Assembly (NCBI RefSeq): GCF_002885975.1
Contig: NZ_POSP01000003.1
Coordinates: 2,976,001-3,040,000 of the forward strand
DNA length: 64,000 bases
DNA from: Paucibacter aquatile
GTDB taxonomy: Bacteria > Pseudomonadota > Gammaproteobacteria > Burkholderiales > Burkholderiaceae_C
Reading direction: 5' to 3'
Part shown: in pieces, positions 17,767-27,129 of the stretch
Layout: every line of letters starts with the position of its first letter
Position numbering within the stretch: the stretch's first letter is position 1
The notes under the pieces: generated by a model
What the model was told of the DNA's origin: nothing
Databases searched by the model: none
Seen by the model: the letters and a program-made list of their open reading frames with translations, nothing else
Made by a program: the position numbers and the translations under genes

Positions 17767-19172
17767 GGGCTTTGGCCGATTCTGCGCAGGCACCGTTTTC
17801 TCTGCCGGACGAGGTCTTGCAGGCTTTGCGCCGGCGCTTTGGTGCCCGCTGCAGCACCGCACTGGCTCAGCGCGAACTGCATGGTCGAGACGAGTCGCCC
17901 TTCGACGTGGCGCCGCCCGATGCCGTGGTTTTTGCCGAGAGCAACGAGGAGGTGGCCTTCGTGCTGCAACTGGCGCAGCAGCACCGCGTGCCCGTCATTC
18001 CCTACGGCACCGGCACCTCACTCGAAGGTCATTTGCTGGCGGTGCAGGGCGGCATCAGCCTGGACCTGAGCCGGATGAAGTCCATCCTGCAGCTGCATTC
18101 CGAGGACCTGACGGTCACCGTGCAGGCCGGCGTGACCCGCCAGCAGCTGAACCAGGAGATCCGCCACAGCGGCCTGTTCTTTCCCATCGACCCGGGGGCC
18201 GATGCCTCGCTGGGCGGCATGGCCGCCACACGCGCCAGTGGCACGAATGCGGTGCGCTACGGCACCATGCGCGAGAACGTGCTGGGCCTGACCGTGCTGA
18301 CCGCCAGCGGCGAGCAGATCCGCACCGGCAGCCGCGCGCGCAAGAGCAGTGCCGGCTATGACTTGACCCGCTTGTTCGTGGGCAGCGAGGGCACGCTGGG
18401 CGTGATCACCGAGCTGACCTTGCGTCTGTATCCGCTGCCCGAGGCGGTGTCGGCTGCCATCTGCTTTTTCCCCAGCATCGATGCCGCGGTTCAGACCACC
18501 ATCGCCATCATCCAGATGGGCATTCCGATCGCCCGCTGCGAGCTGCTCGATGCCCATGCCGTGCGCGCCGTCAATGCCCATGACCATCTGGGCCTGCGTG
18601 AATCACCGATGTTGCTGATGGAGTTCCATGGCTCGGCCGCCAGCGTGGCCGAGCAGGCGCAGAGCGTGCAGGCGCTGGCAGCGGAGCAGGGCGGCGAGGC
18701 CTTTGAATGGGCCAGCACGCCCGAGGCGCGCACGCGGCTGTGGACAGCCCGCCACCATGCTTACCTGTCAGCCCTGCAGACCCGCCCCGGCTGCCGCTGT
18801 GTGACCACCGACACCTGCGTGCCCATCTCGCGCCTGGCCGAGAGCATCAATGAATCGGTGCGCGAGGTCGAGGCCACCGATCTGCCCTATTTCATCGTCG
18901 GCCATGTCGGCGACGGCAATTTCCATATGGGCTATTTGATCGACCCGCAGCAACCCGCGGAGCGGGAGCTGGCCGAGCGCCTGAGCGCGCAGATGGTGGC
19001 CCGCGCCCTGCGTCTGGGCGGCACCTGCACCGGCGAGCATGGCATCGGCCTGCACAAGCAGGGCTTTCTGCTCGACGAGGCCGGGCCGGGCGCGGTGGCC
19101 CTGATGCGCAGCATCAAGGCGGCGCTGGACCCGGCCCAGATCATGAACCCGGGCAAGATCTTTGCGAGCTGA
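17763..19172 (+). CDS. FAD-linked oxidase, GlcD / D-lactate dehydrogenase type
   Basis: 469 residues. The N-terminal FAD-binding (PCMH) domain has VIPYGTGTSLEGH and PGADASLGGMAATRASGTNA. The C-terminal FAD-oxidase domain has VGHVGDGNFHMGYLID and GTCTGEHGIGLHKQGFL, ending AALDPAQIMNPGKIF. The family oxidises D-2-hydroxy acids (D-lactate, glycolate) and passes electrons to quinone or cytochrome c. No iron-sulfur partner (GlcF-like) is fused or adjacent. It overlaps the acylase stop by 4 nt, so the pair is co-translated, an unusual partnership. Confidence 0.92.
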   Translation: MRALADSAQAPFSLPDEVLQALRRRFGARCSTALAQRELHGRDESPFDVAPPDAVVFAESNEEVAFVLQLAQQHRVPVIPYGTGTSLEGHLLAVQGGISLDLSRMKSILQLHSEDLTVTVQAGVTRQQLNQEIRHSGLFFPIDPGADASLGGMAATRASGTNAVRYGTMRENVLGLTVLTASGEQIRTGSRARKSSAGYDLTRLFVGSEGTLGVITELTLRLYPLPEAVSAAICFFPSIDAAVQTTIAIIQMGIPIARCELLDAHAVRAVNAHDHLGLRESPMLLMEFHGSAASVAEQAQSVQALAAEQGGEAFEWASTPEARTRLWTARHHAYLSALQTRPGCRCVTTDTCVPISRLAESINESVREVEATDLPYFIVGHVGDGNFHMGYLIDPQQPAERELAERLSAQMVARALRLGGTCTGEHGIGLHKQGFLLDEAGPGAVALMRSIKAALDPAQIMNPGKIFAS

Positions 19173-19202
19173 GGGCTTGTGCAGCCCGCAGCTCGCGCGG
19201 GA

Positions 19203-20294
19203 TCACAAGGCCTTGACGCTGTAGCTGAGCGTGCTGCCGCTGTAGCTGGCCAGCACCTGGTAGTTCTTGGCCACGCCGCCGCTGCTCAGCTGCACACGGT
19301 AGCTGACTTGGCTGCTGCTGCTCGATTCCACCGTGATCAAGGCGCTGTCCTTGCCGGTGGTCAGCGTGGCGCTGGAGCCTTGCAGCGGGCGGCCGTTGCT
19401 GGTCTGCCAGTTGCTGAACTGGGTGTCCACAAACGCCTTGCTGTCGCTCCAGTGGGCGCTGCGCAGCTTGCTGTGGCCGAGGCTGTAGTTGTTGGCGTCG
19501 GTGACGCTGAGCTCATTCAGCCCCGCGTATTGCACGCCGTTCAGGGTCAGGCTGGGCTTGCCCTGGCCGTCCACTTCCAGGAGCGCCACGGCTGTCAACG
19601 GGCCAAAGCTTTCGCCGCCGCCGGAGGCGCTCAGCTTGTCGAAGCTCAGCTGCAGCCGGACGTTGTTGCCTGGGTTGTCGAGATTGCTGATGGCGGTCAG
19701 GAAATCGATGCGCATGCCGCCGTCGATGCTGAGGCTCTGGCCATCGGCGATGCCGCTGATCTTGTCAAAGCGCATGCTGATGTAGCTGCCGGCCGGCAAG
19801 GACGTGGCGCTGTTGCTCACATTGGTGTCCACCACGATGGAGCCGCTGCAGTTGCGGATGACGCTGATGCCCAGGCTGCTGCAGCTGACGGTGGTGGTCT
19901 CCAGGATCTTGCGGCGCTCGGGTTCAGCGGCGCTGGGCTTGGGGCTGTTCTGGCGGCCGCTCATCAGCTCGCCGAAGGGCAGGAACAGATTGCTGGGGTC
20001 CTCGCTGCGGCGCACCAGGTCGGCCGCGGCGGCTGTGGTGGCCTTGACGCTGTCCTGCGCCACTTCGCTGCTTTGGGCCAGGGTGCCGGCCGTGGTCGGC
20101 GGGGCAATCAGCTTGGTCGGCTCAGGCACCGGTGTTGGCACGGGAACGACCTGGGTGTTGTCACTGCCGCCCCCACCGCCACAGGCACTGAGGCCCAGGC
20201 TGCCAAGGCCGATCAGCAACCAGGCCGCAGGCGTGGCGATGCGATGCTTGGGGAAAGCGGTGCGAGGGGTCAGCGTCCGGGTCGTGATCATCAT
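19203..20294 (-). CDS. Hypothetical secreted lipoprotein
   Basis: 363 residues; the ATG at 20294 lies 5 nt after GGAGG. The signal ends LLIGLGSLGLSACGGGGGS, a lipobox with a Gly run, then a Pro/Thr/Val linker. The body is Ser/Thr/Asn-rich and probably beta-structured, with two cysteines (VSCSSLGISVIRNCSG) that could form a disulfide. No catalytic motif seen. Convergent with the FAD-linked oxidase gene. Function unknown. Confidence 0.7.
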   Translation of the reverse strand: MMITTRTLTPRTAFPKHRIATPAAWLLIGLGSLGLSACGGGGGSDNTQVVPVPTPVPEPTKLIAPPTTAGTLAQSSEVAQDSVKATTAAAADLVRRSEDPSNLFLPFGELMSGRQNSPKPSAAEPERRKILETTTVSCSSLGISVIRNCSGSIVVDTNVSNSATSLPAGSYISMRFDKISGIADGQSLSIDGGMRIDFLTAISNLDNPGNNVRLQLSFDKLSASGGGESFGPLTAVALLEVDGQGKPSLTLNGVQYAGLNELSVTDANNYSLGHSKLRSAHWSDSKAFVDTQFSNWQTSNGRPLQGSSATLTTGKDSALITVESSSSSQVSYRVQLSSGGVAKNYQVLASYSGSTLSYSVKAL

Positions 20295-20420
20295 CTCAGC
20301 CTCCGAGTCTTGAGGCTGGTGATGGTACGGGGCTTGTGTGACGCCGAGATTCCCCCTGAGTGGTGAGTTAGGTGGCTTTGTGCCAGGTGCTGCTGGATGC
20401 TCCCTTCCGGGGCTGGCAGA

Positions 20421-20453
20421 GCCACCGAGCCCACCCGAGGGCGGCTCGGTGGC
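20421..20453 (-). terminator. GC-rich hairpin after spoVR (possible terminator)
   Basis: A perfect 11-bp stem GCCACCGAGCC/GGCTCGGTGGC with a 10-nt loop lies 4 bp past the spoVR stop. There is no T-run on either strand, so it could be a weak terminator or a stabilising 3' hairpin. Confidence 0.45.
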
Positions 20454-20457
20454 CTCA

Positions 20458-22059
20458 TCATCCGTGCGGCGGCGCCGGCACGCTCCAGCGCCGGCTGATG
20501 TCGCCGGCCTCGTTGACGCTCTCCAGCTGCACGCCAAAGCCCCAGAGCCGGGCCACATGCTTGAGCACCTCTTGCGCGCTGTCGTGCAGAGGTCGGCCCA
20601 TGTGCTGGGTGTGGCGCAGGGTCAGGGAGCGGTCGCCGCGCAGATTGACGTTCCAGACCTGGATATTGGGCTCGCGGGTGCTGAGGTCGTATTGGCGCGA
20701 CAAGGCTTCGCGCACATGCTGGTAGCCGCTCTCGTCGTGGATGGCCGAGATCTCGTACTCGGACTGCTTTTCATCGTCGAGGATGGAGAAGAGCCGGAAC
20801 TCGCGCATCAGATGCGGGCTCAGGTACTGGCCGATGAAGCTCTCGTCCTTGAAGTTGCGCATGGCATGGTCCAGCGTGGGCAACCAGTCGCCGCCGGCGA
20901 TGTCGGGGAACCAGCGCCGGTCTTCCTCGGTGGGCTTTTCGCAGATGCGCTTGATGTCGGTGTACATGGCGAAACCCAGGGCATAGGGGTTCAGATTGGC
21001 CATGGGCTGTTGCGCCACCACATTGGTGTGCGACTTTAGCCATTCGATCATCATGCCGTCGCTGAGATAGCCGTCGTCATACATCTGGTTCAGCAGGCGG
21101 TGGTGCCAGAAGGTGGCCCAGCCCTCGTTCATCACCTGGGTCTGGCGCTGCGGGTAGAAGTACTGGGCGATCTTGCGCACGATGCGTACGATCTCGCGCT
21201 GCCAGGGCTCCAGCAGGGGTGCGTTCTTTTCGATGAAGTAGAGGAGGTTCTCTTGCGGCTCGTCGGGGAAGCGGCGGGTAGCCGCGGCTTCATCGCCCTT
21301 CTCGACGCGTTTGGGCAGGGTGCGCCAGAGCTCGTTGATCTGAAGCTGGGCATGGGCCTCGCGGTCGGCCAGGCGGCTGCGTTCCTGGGCCAGGGACAGC
21401 TTGGCCGGGCGGCGATAACGGTCGACGCCGTAGGACATCAGCGCATGGCAGGAATCCAGCACCTGCTCGACCTGGGCCAGGCCGTGGCGCTGCTCGCAGT
21501 CGGCGACGAAGTTCTTGGCATAGACCAGGTAGTCGATGATGCTGGACGCGTCGGTCCACATGCGGAACAGGTAATTGCCTTTGAAGAAGCTGTTGTGGCC
21601 GTAGCTGGCGTGGGCGATCACCAGGGCCTGCATGGCCATGGAGTTCTCTTCCATCAGGTAGGCGATGCAAGGGTCGGAGTTGATGACGATCTCGTAGGCC
21701 AGGCCCATCTGGCCGCGCTTGTAGTTGCGCTCGGTGGCGATGAACTCCTTGCCATAGCTCCAGTGCCGGTAATTGACCGGCATGCCCACCGAGGCGTAGG
21801 CGTCCATCATCTGCTCGGCGGTGATGATCTCGAGCTGGTTGGGGTAGGTGTCCAGGCCGTAGCGCTCGGCGGTGGCGCGAATGACGTCGTGGTACTCGTC
21901 GATCAGCTCGAAGGTCCAGTCGCTGGGCGAGGGCAGGGGCTGGGCCGGGCGGGGGCCGGCGGGCTTCATCTCGCGCAGGGGCGCCCGTGTGCGGCGGCCG
22001 CCGTATTCATCGGTCAAGGGGGCGATGCCGATCTGGCGGCGGTTTTCGATCTGGCTCAT
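20458..22059 (-). CDS. spoVR: SpoVR family protein
   Basis: 533 residues, full length for the SpoVR/YcgB family (about 500-510). Typical sequences are WTFELIDEYHDVIRATAERYGL near the N-terminus and NPYALGFAMYTDIKRICEKP in the C-terminal half. It is the last gene of the prkA-yeaH-spoVR operon and overlaps yeaH by 4 nt (ATGA). In enterobacteria the trio is induced in stationary phase, nitrogen starvation and other stresses. The biochemical activity is not established. Confidence 0.95.
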   Translation of the reverse strand: MSQIENRRQIGIAPLTDEYGGRRTRAPLREMKPAGPRPAQPLPSPSDWTFELIDEYHDVIRATAERYGLDTYPNQLEIITAEQMMDAYASVGMPVNYRHWSYGKEFIATERNYKRGQMGLAYEIVINSDPCIAYLMEENSMAMQALVIAHASYGHNSFFKGNYLFRMWTDASSIIDYLVYAKNFVADCEQRHGLAQVEQVLDSCHALMSYGVDRYRRPAKLSLAQERSRLADREAHAQLQINELWRTLPKRVEKGDEAAATRRFPDEPQENLLYFIEKNAPLLEPWQREIVRIVRKIAQYFYPQRQTQVMNEGWATFWHHRLLNQMYDDGYLSDGMMIEWLKSHTNVVAQQPMANLNPYALGFAMYTDIKRICEKPTEEDRRWFPDIAGGDWLPTLDHAMRNFKDESFIGQYLSPHLMREFRLFSILDDEKQSEYEISAIHDESGYQHVREALSRQYDLSTREPNIQVWNVNLRGDRSLTLRHTQHMGRPLHDSAQEVLKHVARLWGFGVQLESVNEAGDISRRWSVPAPPHG

Positions 22060-23336
22060 GCCTGTGCCCCTTCCTTCTTGAAGAGTTCACGGAAGACCGG
22101 GTAGATCTGCGCGGCCTCGGTGGCCTTGCGCATGGCGAAGTGGCGCACCTCTTCGGCAAGCTTGCTGTACTCGTCCCAGAGGTTCTGTTCCTGCTCGGCC
22201 ACCTGCACGTAAGCGAAATAGCGGCAAAGCGGCAGGATCTGCTGGGCCAGCAGCTCGCGGCAGCGGCCGCTGTCGTGGTGCCAGTTGTCGCCATCGCTGG
22301 CCTGGGCGCCGTAGATGTTCCATTCGCTGCTGGGATAGCGCGCGCGGATGATTTCCTCCATCAGTACCAGGGCGCTGGAGACCACGGTGCCGCCGGTCTC
22401 GGTGGCGTGGAAGAAGTTCTGCTCGTCCACCTCCTGGGCCTGGGTGTGGTGGCGGATGAAGACCACATCGATCTTCTCGTAATGTCGGGTCAGGAAGAGG
22501 TAGAGCAGGATGAAGAAGCGCTTGGCCAGATCCTTGCGGCTTTCGTCCATGGAGCCGGACACGTCCATCAGGCAGAACATGACGGCCCGGCTGGTCGGCA
22601 CCGGTGTGCGCACGCGGTTGCGAAAGCGCAGGTCGATGGGGTCGAGGAAAGGAATCGCTGCAATGCGCTGTTTGAGGAAGGCGATGCGATCCTCGGTTTC
22701 CTTGAGCATGCGCTGCACTTCCAGATCGGCCGGGTTCTCGCGCTTGAGCAGGGCCAGGCGTTCTTCCAGCTCGTGCAGCTCGCGGCGCTTGCCAGTGCCC
22801 AGGGCGATGCGGCGGCTCAGGGCACCGCGCATGGAGCGCACCACATGGAGGTTGGTTGGCGTGCCATCGCTGGTGAAGCCGGCGCGATGGCTTTTCCACT
22901 CCGGTGTTTCGGCCAGCTGGGTGCGCTCGAGATTGGGTAGGGCCAGGTCTTCGAAGAACACCTGCATGAACTCTTCGCGGCTCAGGTGGAAGACAAAGTC
23001 GTCCTCGCCCTCGCCGGAATCGCTGGCCTGGCCGCCGCCCTGGCCTTGACCGCCGCCCTTGGGCTTGGCGATGCGGTCGCCTTTGACATGCTCGCTGTTG
23101 CCCGGCCGCACCACCTCGCGCACGCCGCCCTCGCCGTGGCCGAAGACGGGCTCGCTCAAGTCCTTCTTGGGGATGTGCACATCTTCGCCGCGCTCCAGAT
23201 CGCGGATGCCGCGGCCGTCCACCGCGCGGCGCACCGCCTCGCGGATCTGGGCCTTGTGGCGCTGCAGGAAGCGCTCACGGTTGCCGATGGACTTGTTCTT
23301 GCCGGAAAGCCTTCGGTCGATGATCTGCTGCAGCAT
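22056..23336 (-). CDS. yeaH: YeaH/YhbH family protein (DUF444)
   Basis: 426 residues, beginning MLQQIIDRRLSGKNKSIGNR as in the family. A Gly/Gln-rich linker (GGGQGQGGGQASDSGEGEDD) lies around residues 95-115. The C-terminal half contains VMFCLMDVSGSMDESRKDLAK, an intact DxSxS metal-ion-dependent adhesion site of a von Willebrand A-like domain. The protein is thought to work with the PrkA kinase; it lies 34 bp downstream of prkA and overlaps spoVR. Confidence 0.95.
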   Translation of the reverse strand: MLQQIIDRRLSGKNKSIGNRERFLQRHKAQIREAVRRAVDGRGIRDLERGEDVHIPKKDLSEPVFGHGEGGVREVVRPGNSEHVKGDRIAKPKGGGQGQGGGQASDSGEGEDDFVFHLSREEFMQVFFEDLALPNLERTQLAETPEWKSHRAGFTSDGTPTNLHVVRSMRGALSRRIALGTGKRRELHELEERLALLKRENPADLEVQRMLKETEDRIAFLKQRIAAIPFLDPIDLRFRNRVRTPVPTSRAVMFCLMDVSGSMDESRKDLAKRFFILLYLFLTRHYEKIDVVFIRHHTQAQEVDEQNFFHATETGGTVVSSALVLMEEIIRARYPSSEWNIYGAQASDGDNWHHDSGRCRELLAQQILPLCRYFAYVQVAEQEQNLWDEYSKLAEEVRHFAMRKATEAAQIYPVFRELFKKEGAQA

Positions 23337-23370
23337 GGGTGCTTGCTCCTGCGTGGCCTCGTCCTCGTCC

Positions 23371-25293
23371 TCAAGAACTCTTGCGGACCCTCAAGTACCA
23401 CTCGCACAGCAGCCGCACCTGCTTGGCTGTGTAGCCCTTGTCGACCATGCGCTGCACGAAGTTCTCGTGCTTCTTGGCCTCGTCGGCGCTGGCCTTGGCA
23501 TTGAAGCTGATCACCGGCAGCAGCTCCTCGGTGTTGGAGAACATCTTCTTCTCGATCACCGTGCGCAGCTTCTCGTAGCTGGTCCAGGCCGGGTTCTTGC
23601 CGGCGTTGTTGGCGCGCGCGCGCAGCACGAAGTTGACGATCTCGTTGCGGAAGTCTTTCGGGTTGCTGATGCCCGCGGGCTTCTCGATCTTCTCGAGTTC
23701 GGCATTCAGGGCCACGCGGTCGAAGACCTCGCCGGTGTCGGTGTCGCGGTACTCCTGGTCCTGGATCCAGTAGTCGGCGTAGGTGACGTAGCGGTCGAAG
23801 ATGTTCTGGCCGTACTCGGAATAACTCTCCAGATACGCGGTCTGGATCTCCTTGCCGATGAACTCCGCATAGCGCGGCGCCAGCGCTTCCTTGATGAAGC
23901 CGACGTACTTTTGCTCCACTTCGCTCGGGAACTGCTCGCGCTCGATCTGCTGCTCCAGCACATACATCAGGTGCACCGGATTGGCCGCCACCTCGGCGCT
24001 GTCGAAGTTGAAGACCTTGGACAGGATCTTGTAGGCGAAGCGGGTGGAAATGCCGCTCATGCCCTCGTCGACGCCGGCGTAGTCGCGGTATTCCTGGAAG
24101 CTCTTGGCACGTGGGTCGGTGTCCTTGAGGCTTTCGCCGTCGTAGACCTGCATCTTGGAATAGAGCGAGGAGTTCTCGGGCTCCTTCAGCCGAGTCAGCA
24201 CCGCGAACTGGCTCATCATCTTGAGCGTGCCTGGGGCGCATTTGGCTTCGGCCAGCGAGGAGCCGCGGATCAGCTTCTCGTAGATCTTGACCTCTTCGCT
24301 GACGCGCAGGCAGTAGGGCACCTTGACGATGTAGATGCGGTCCAGGAAGGCCTCGTTGTTCTTGTTGTTGCGGAAGGTCTTCCACTCGCTCTCGTTGCTG
24401 TGCGCCAGCACCACGCCGTCAAAGGGGATGGCGCCGAAGCCCTCGGTGCCCTTGTAGTTGCCTTCCTGGGTGGCGGTCAGCAAGGGGTGCAGCACCTTGA
24501 TCGGCGCCTTGAACATTTCCACAAACTCCAGCAGGCCCTGGTTGGCCAGGCAAAGGCCACCCGAGTAGCTGTAGGCATCGGGGTCGTCCTGGGCATAGGT
24601 CTCCAGCTTGCGGATGTCCACCTTGCCGACCAGGGAAGAGATGTCCTGGTTGTTTTCGTCGCCCGGCTCGGTCTTGGCCACGCCCACTTGCTTGAGCACG
24701 CTGGGGTAGCGCTTGACCACTTTGAAGCGGCGGATGTCGCCGCCGAATTCGTCGAGGCGCTTGACCGCCCAGGGGCTGAGGATGCGGTTCAGATAACGCC
24801 GAGGGATGCCGTACTCCTGCTCCAGCAAGGGGCCGTCTTCGTTGACGTCAAACAGGCCCAGCGGCGATTCGTTCACCGGCGAGCCGGCCAGGGCGTAGAA
24901 AGGCACTTGTTCCATCAGGCTTTTGAGCCGCTCGGCGATGGAGCTCTTGCCGCCGCCCACCGGGCCCAGCAGATAGAGGATCTGCTTCTTCTCTTCCAGG
25001 CCCTGGGCGGCGTGGCGGAAGTAGCTGACCACCTGTTCGATCGCTTCCTCGAGGCCGTAGAACTCGGCGAAGGCGGGGTAGATCTTGATGGTCTTGTTGG
25101 CGAACAGCCGGGACAGGCGGGCGTCGTGGCGCGTGTCCACCATCTCGGGCTCGCCAATGGCCTTGAGCATGCGCTCGGCCGCAGTGGCGTAGGCGAGGGG
25201 GTTGCGTTTGCACTCGTTGAGGTAATCCTCGAGCGAGAGCTCTTCGACGCGGGTGCGCTCGTAGCGCTTGGTGAAGCTGCTGATCACGTCCAT
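23371..25293 (-). CDS. prkA: PrkA family serine protein kinase (YeaG)
   Basis: 640 residues from ATG 25293, preceded by GGAGG. The frame continues upstream, but this start gives the canonical MDVISSFTKRYERTRVEELSLEDYL. An AAA+ core has Walker A GPVGGGKSS (about residue 112) and Walker B-like and sensor segments; the C-terminal third is the PrkA kinase-like domain. First gene of the prkA-yeaH-spoVR operon. Known relatives phosphorylate proteins, and some PrkA proteins are reported to act as Lon-like proteases. Confidence 0.96.
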   Translation of the reverse strand: MDVISSFTKRYERTRVEELSLEDYLNECKRNPLAYATAAERMLKAIGEPEMVDTRHDARLSRLFANKTIKIYPAFAEFYGLEEAIEQVVSYFRHAAQGLEEKKQILYLLGPVGGGKSSIAERLKSLMEQVPFYALAGSPVNESPLGLFDVNEDGPLLEQEYGIPRRYLNRILSPWAVKRLDEFGGDIRRFKVVKRYPSVLKQVGVAKTEPGDENNQDISSLVGKVDIRKLETYAQDDPDAYSYSGGLCLANQGLLEFVEMFKAPIKVLHPLLTATQEGNYKGTEGFGAIPFDGVVLAHSNESEWKTFRNNKNNEAFLDRIYIVKVPYCLRVSEEVKIYEKLIRGSSLAEAKCAPGTLKMMSQFAVLTRLKEPENSSLYSKMQVYDGESLKDTDPRAKSFQEYRDYAGVDEGMSGISTRFAYKILSKVFNFDSAEVAANPVHLMYVLEQQIEREQFPSEVEQKYVGFIKEALAPRYAEFIGKEIQTAYLESYSEYGQNIFDRYVTYADYWIQDQEYRDTDTGEVFDRVALNAELEKIEKPAGISNPKDFRNEIVNFVLRARANNAGKNPAWTSYEKLRTVIEKKMFSNTEELLPVISFNAKASADEAKKHENFVQRMVDKGYTAKQVRLLCEWYLRVRKSS

Positions 25294-25603
25294 GCTGACC
25301 TCCGGTAAGGTCCCGGGCAGCGCGCAGACATGGCTCGTCGGCGCATCGCCTGGGAAGTTCTGATGAAGTCCCTTGGCGCACCGGCCACGTGTGGCTGGGG
25401 GCGTCATCAGAGCTTTCCGAGGTGCAGCGGCAGTGATTCAAGCTTGGCCGTTCAAGACCCTGCTGAAGCCCTGAAAAGAGCGGCAATTTCCGCTCTTGAT
25501 TCCGGGGTTCAAACCGGGCTCGAAATCAAGCCACGGTCTGATGCTACGCCGATCTGAAAAGTTTGGTGTGAAGGCGTTTGATGCGCTTTCCTCACACCGA
25601 TAT
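25294..25603 (-). other. 310-bp intergenic region upstream of prkA and downstream of parB
   Basis: No gene is supported here. The half next to prkA must carry that operon's promoter, but no convincing -10/-35 or -24/-12 pair was found by eye. The only structure is a hairpin at 25476-25497 (AAGAGCGG/CCGCTCTT) with four T on the minus-strand 3' side, a plausible weak terminator for parB. Confidence 0.5.
25474..25497 (-). terminator. Weak hairpin terminator after parB
   Basis: An 8-bp stem AAGAGCGG/CCGCTCTT with a six-base loop is followed by TTTT on the minus strand. It lies about 105 bp past the parB stop. Confidence 0.5.
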
Positions 25604-26515
25604 TCACTCGCTTTTGCGCAGGCGTTCGATCAAGCCGTTAAGCTCATCAAGGGAGCCGAACTGGATGGACAGTTCGCCCTGTTCACCGCGCTTGGTGCGC
25701 TTCTTGACCCGCACCTCGACCACCGCGGTCAGCAGGTCGGATAACTCCTCTTCCAAGCGCAGCAGGTCGCGGCTCTTGTCGTTCTTGACGCGCAGCAGTG
25801 GCGTCTGGCGGCCGGCGCCCTGGCGCGCGACCAGCTTCTCGGCATCTCGCACGCTCAGCTTCTTGGCGGCGATCTCGGTGGCGCAGGTGATCTGGTGCGC
25901 GCCGTCCAGCGGCAGCAGGGCGCGGGCATGGCCCATGTCGATGTCGCCAGCCATCAGCATGTTCTGCACCGGCTCGACCAGTTGCAGCAGGCGCAGCAGA
26001 TTGCTGGCGGCGCTGCGCGAGCGGCCTACGGCTTGCGCGGCCTGCTCATGGGTCAGGTGGAACTCGTTGACCAGGCGCTGCAGGCCCTGGGCTTCTTCCA
26101 GCGGATTCAGATCTTCGCGCTGGATGTTTTCGATCAGGGCCATGGCGGCCGCGGCTTCGTCAGGCACGGCCTTGACCAGCACCGGCACCTCGCGCAGACC
26201 GGCCAGCTTGGCGGCGCGGAAGCGGCGTTCGCCGGCGATGATCTCATAGCGCACATCGCTGAGCGGCGAGGGCGGGGCGATCGGGCGCACCAGGATGGGC
26301 TGCATGATGCCCTGGCCCTTGATGCTCTCGGCCAGCTCGTAGAGCGAGCCTTCGTCCATGCGCGTGCGCGGCTGGTATTTGCCGGCTTGCATCTGCTCCA
26401 GGCGCAGCTGGCTGGGGCTGCCTTCGCGGGCGGCGGCGGCTTCCGCTTCGTTGACTTTGGGGCCGAGCAGCGCTTCGAGGCCGAGGCCGAGGCCTTTGGG
26501 TTTCTTGGTGACCAT
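25604..26515 (-). CDS. parB: Chromosome partitioning protein ParB
   Basis: 303 residues. The N-terminal KPKGLGLGLEALLG contains the ParA-stimulating basic peptide. GKYQPRTRMDEGSLYELAESIK starts the N-terminal domain, and the CTP-binding box is GERRFRAAKLAGL (about residues 95-107). A helix-turn-helix (LTHEQAAQAVGRSRSAASNLLRL) binds parS, and the C-terminus dimerises. ParB loads at parS as a CTP-gated clamp and works with ParA in origin segregation. It is separated from parA by about 2.8 kb of other genes, including argC on the opposite strand. Confidence 0.97.
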   Translation of the reverse strand: MVTKKPKGLGLGLEALLGPKVNEAEAAAAREGSPSQLRLEQMQAGKYQPRTRMDEGSLYELAESIKGQGIMQPILVRPIAPPSPLSDVRYEIIAGERRFRAAKLAGLREVPVLVKAVPDEAAAAMALIENIQREDLNPLEEAQGLQRLVNEFHLTHEQAAQAVGRSRSAASNLLRLLQLVEPVQNMLMAGDIDMGHARALLPLDGAHQITCATEIAAKKLSVRDAEKLVARQGAGRQTPLLRVKNDKSRDLLRLEEELSDLLTAVVEVRVKKRTKRGEQGELSIQFGSLDELNGLIERLRKSE

Positions 26516-26529
26516 GGATTGATTGTCCC

Positions 26530-27075
26530 TTATGCGGGCTGGGGCATCAGCTGGGAGAGCAAGACCTGACCCTTGGGCCAGTTGCCCAGGCCGGAATCGG
26601 CATTGAGGTGCCCACGCGGCCCAGCCATCACCAGGCTGGCGCCCCAGTCGGCCGCCATCTGCGCGCCGCGCTCGGGCGTACAGAAAGGGTCGTCGCTGCT
26701 GATCACGGCGATGGCGGGGAAGGGCAGTCGGGCACGCTGGATCTGGCGCCAGTTGTGCAGCTGCGGCGGAGTGCCTGGTGCCTCGGTGTCGGGCGGCGCC
26801 ACCAGCAGGGCGCCGCGCACGCGCGCCGTGTGGCCGGAATGCGAGGCCCAGCTGGCCACCAGCTGGCAGCCCAGGGAATGGGCCACCAGGACCACGGGCT
26901 CCGCCTGGGTTTGCAGCACCTCATCCAGGCGCGCCATCCAGTCGCCGCGCAGCGGGCGCTCCCAGTCGGATTGTTCAACCCGCTGGTGGCCGAGTTGCGC
27001 CTCCCAGAGGCTTTGCCAATGCCCAGGGCCGGAGTTCAACCAGCCGGGCAGCAGGAGGACGGTGCTTGCTTTCAT
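26530..27075 (-). CDS. RBBP9/YdeN family alpha/beta hydrolase
   Basis: 181 residues. The N-terminus LLLPGWLNSGPGHWQSLWEAQ is family-specific. Nucleophile elbow AHSLG (Ser about 67), Asp in SSDDPFC and His in GHLNADSGLG complete the triad. The family comprises small serine hydrolases of uncertain substrate. The stop is 14 bp upstream of parB on the same strand, so the hydrolase and parB are probably co-transcribed. Divergent from argC. Confidence 0.9.
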   Translation of the reverse strand: MKASTVLLLPGWLNSGPGHWQSLWEAQLGHQRVEQSDWERPLRGDWMARLDEVLQTQAEPVVLVAHSLGCQLVASWASHSGHTARVRGALLVAPPDTEAPGTPPQLHNWRQIQRARLPFPAIAVISSDDPFCTPERGAQMAADWGASLVMAGPRGHLNADSGLGNWPKGQVLLSQLMPQPA

Positions 27076-27129
27076 TCGTTTGCCTTATGCTTTCACTTCT
27101 TTCTTGAATTTGATTGTGCTGGAGAAGTC

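Noticed and set aside
15247..17862. 871-codon open frame on the minus strand opposite the acylase gene
   Set aside because: It mirrors the acylase codons in very GC-rich DNA. The translation is low-complexity (Gly, Gln, His, Ala-rich) without domains, while the plus strand has signal peptide and catalytic motifs.
23059..25308. 749-codon plus-strand open frame opposite prkA/yeaH
   Set aside because: A shadow of the well-conserved prkA and yeaH genes; composition is Leu/Val/Gly/Asp-rich with no recognisable family.
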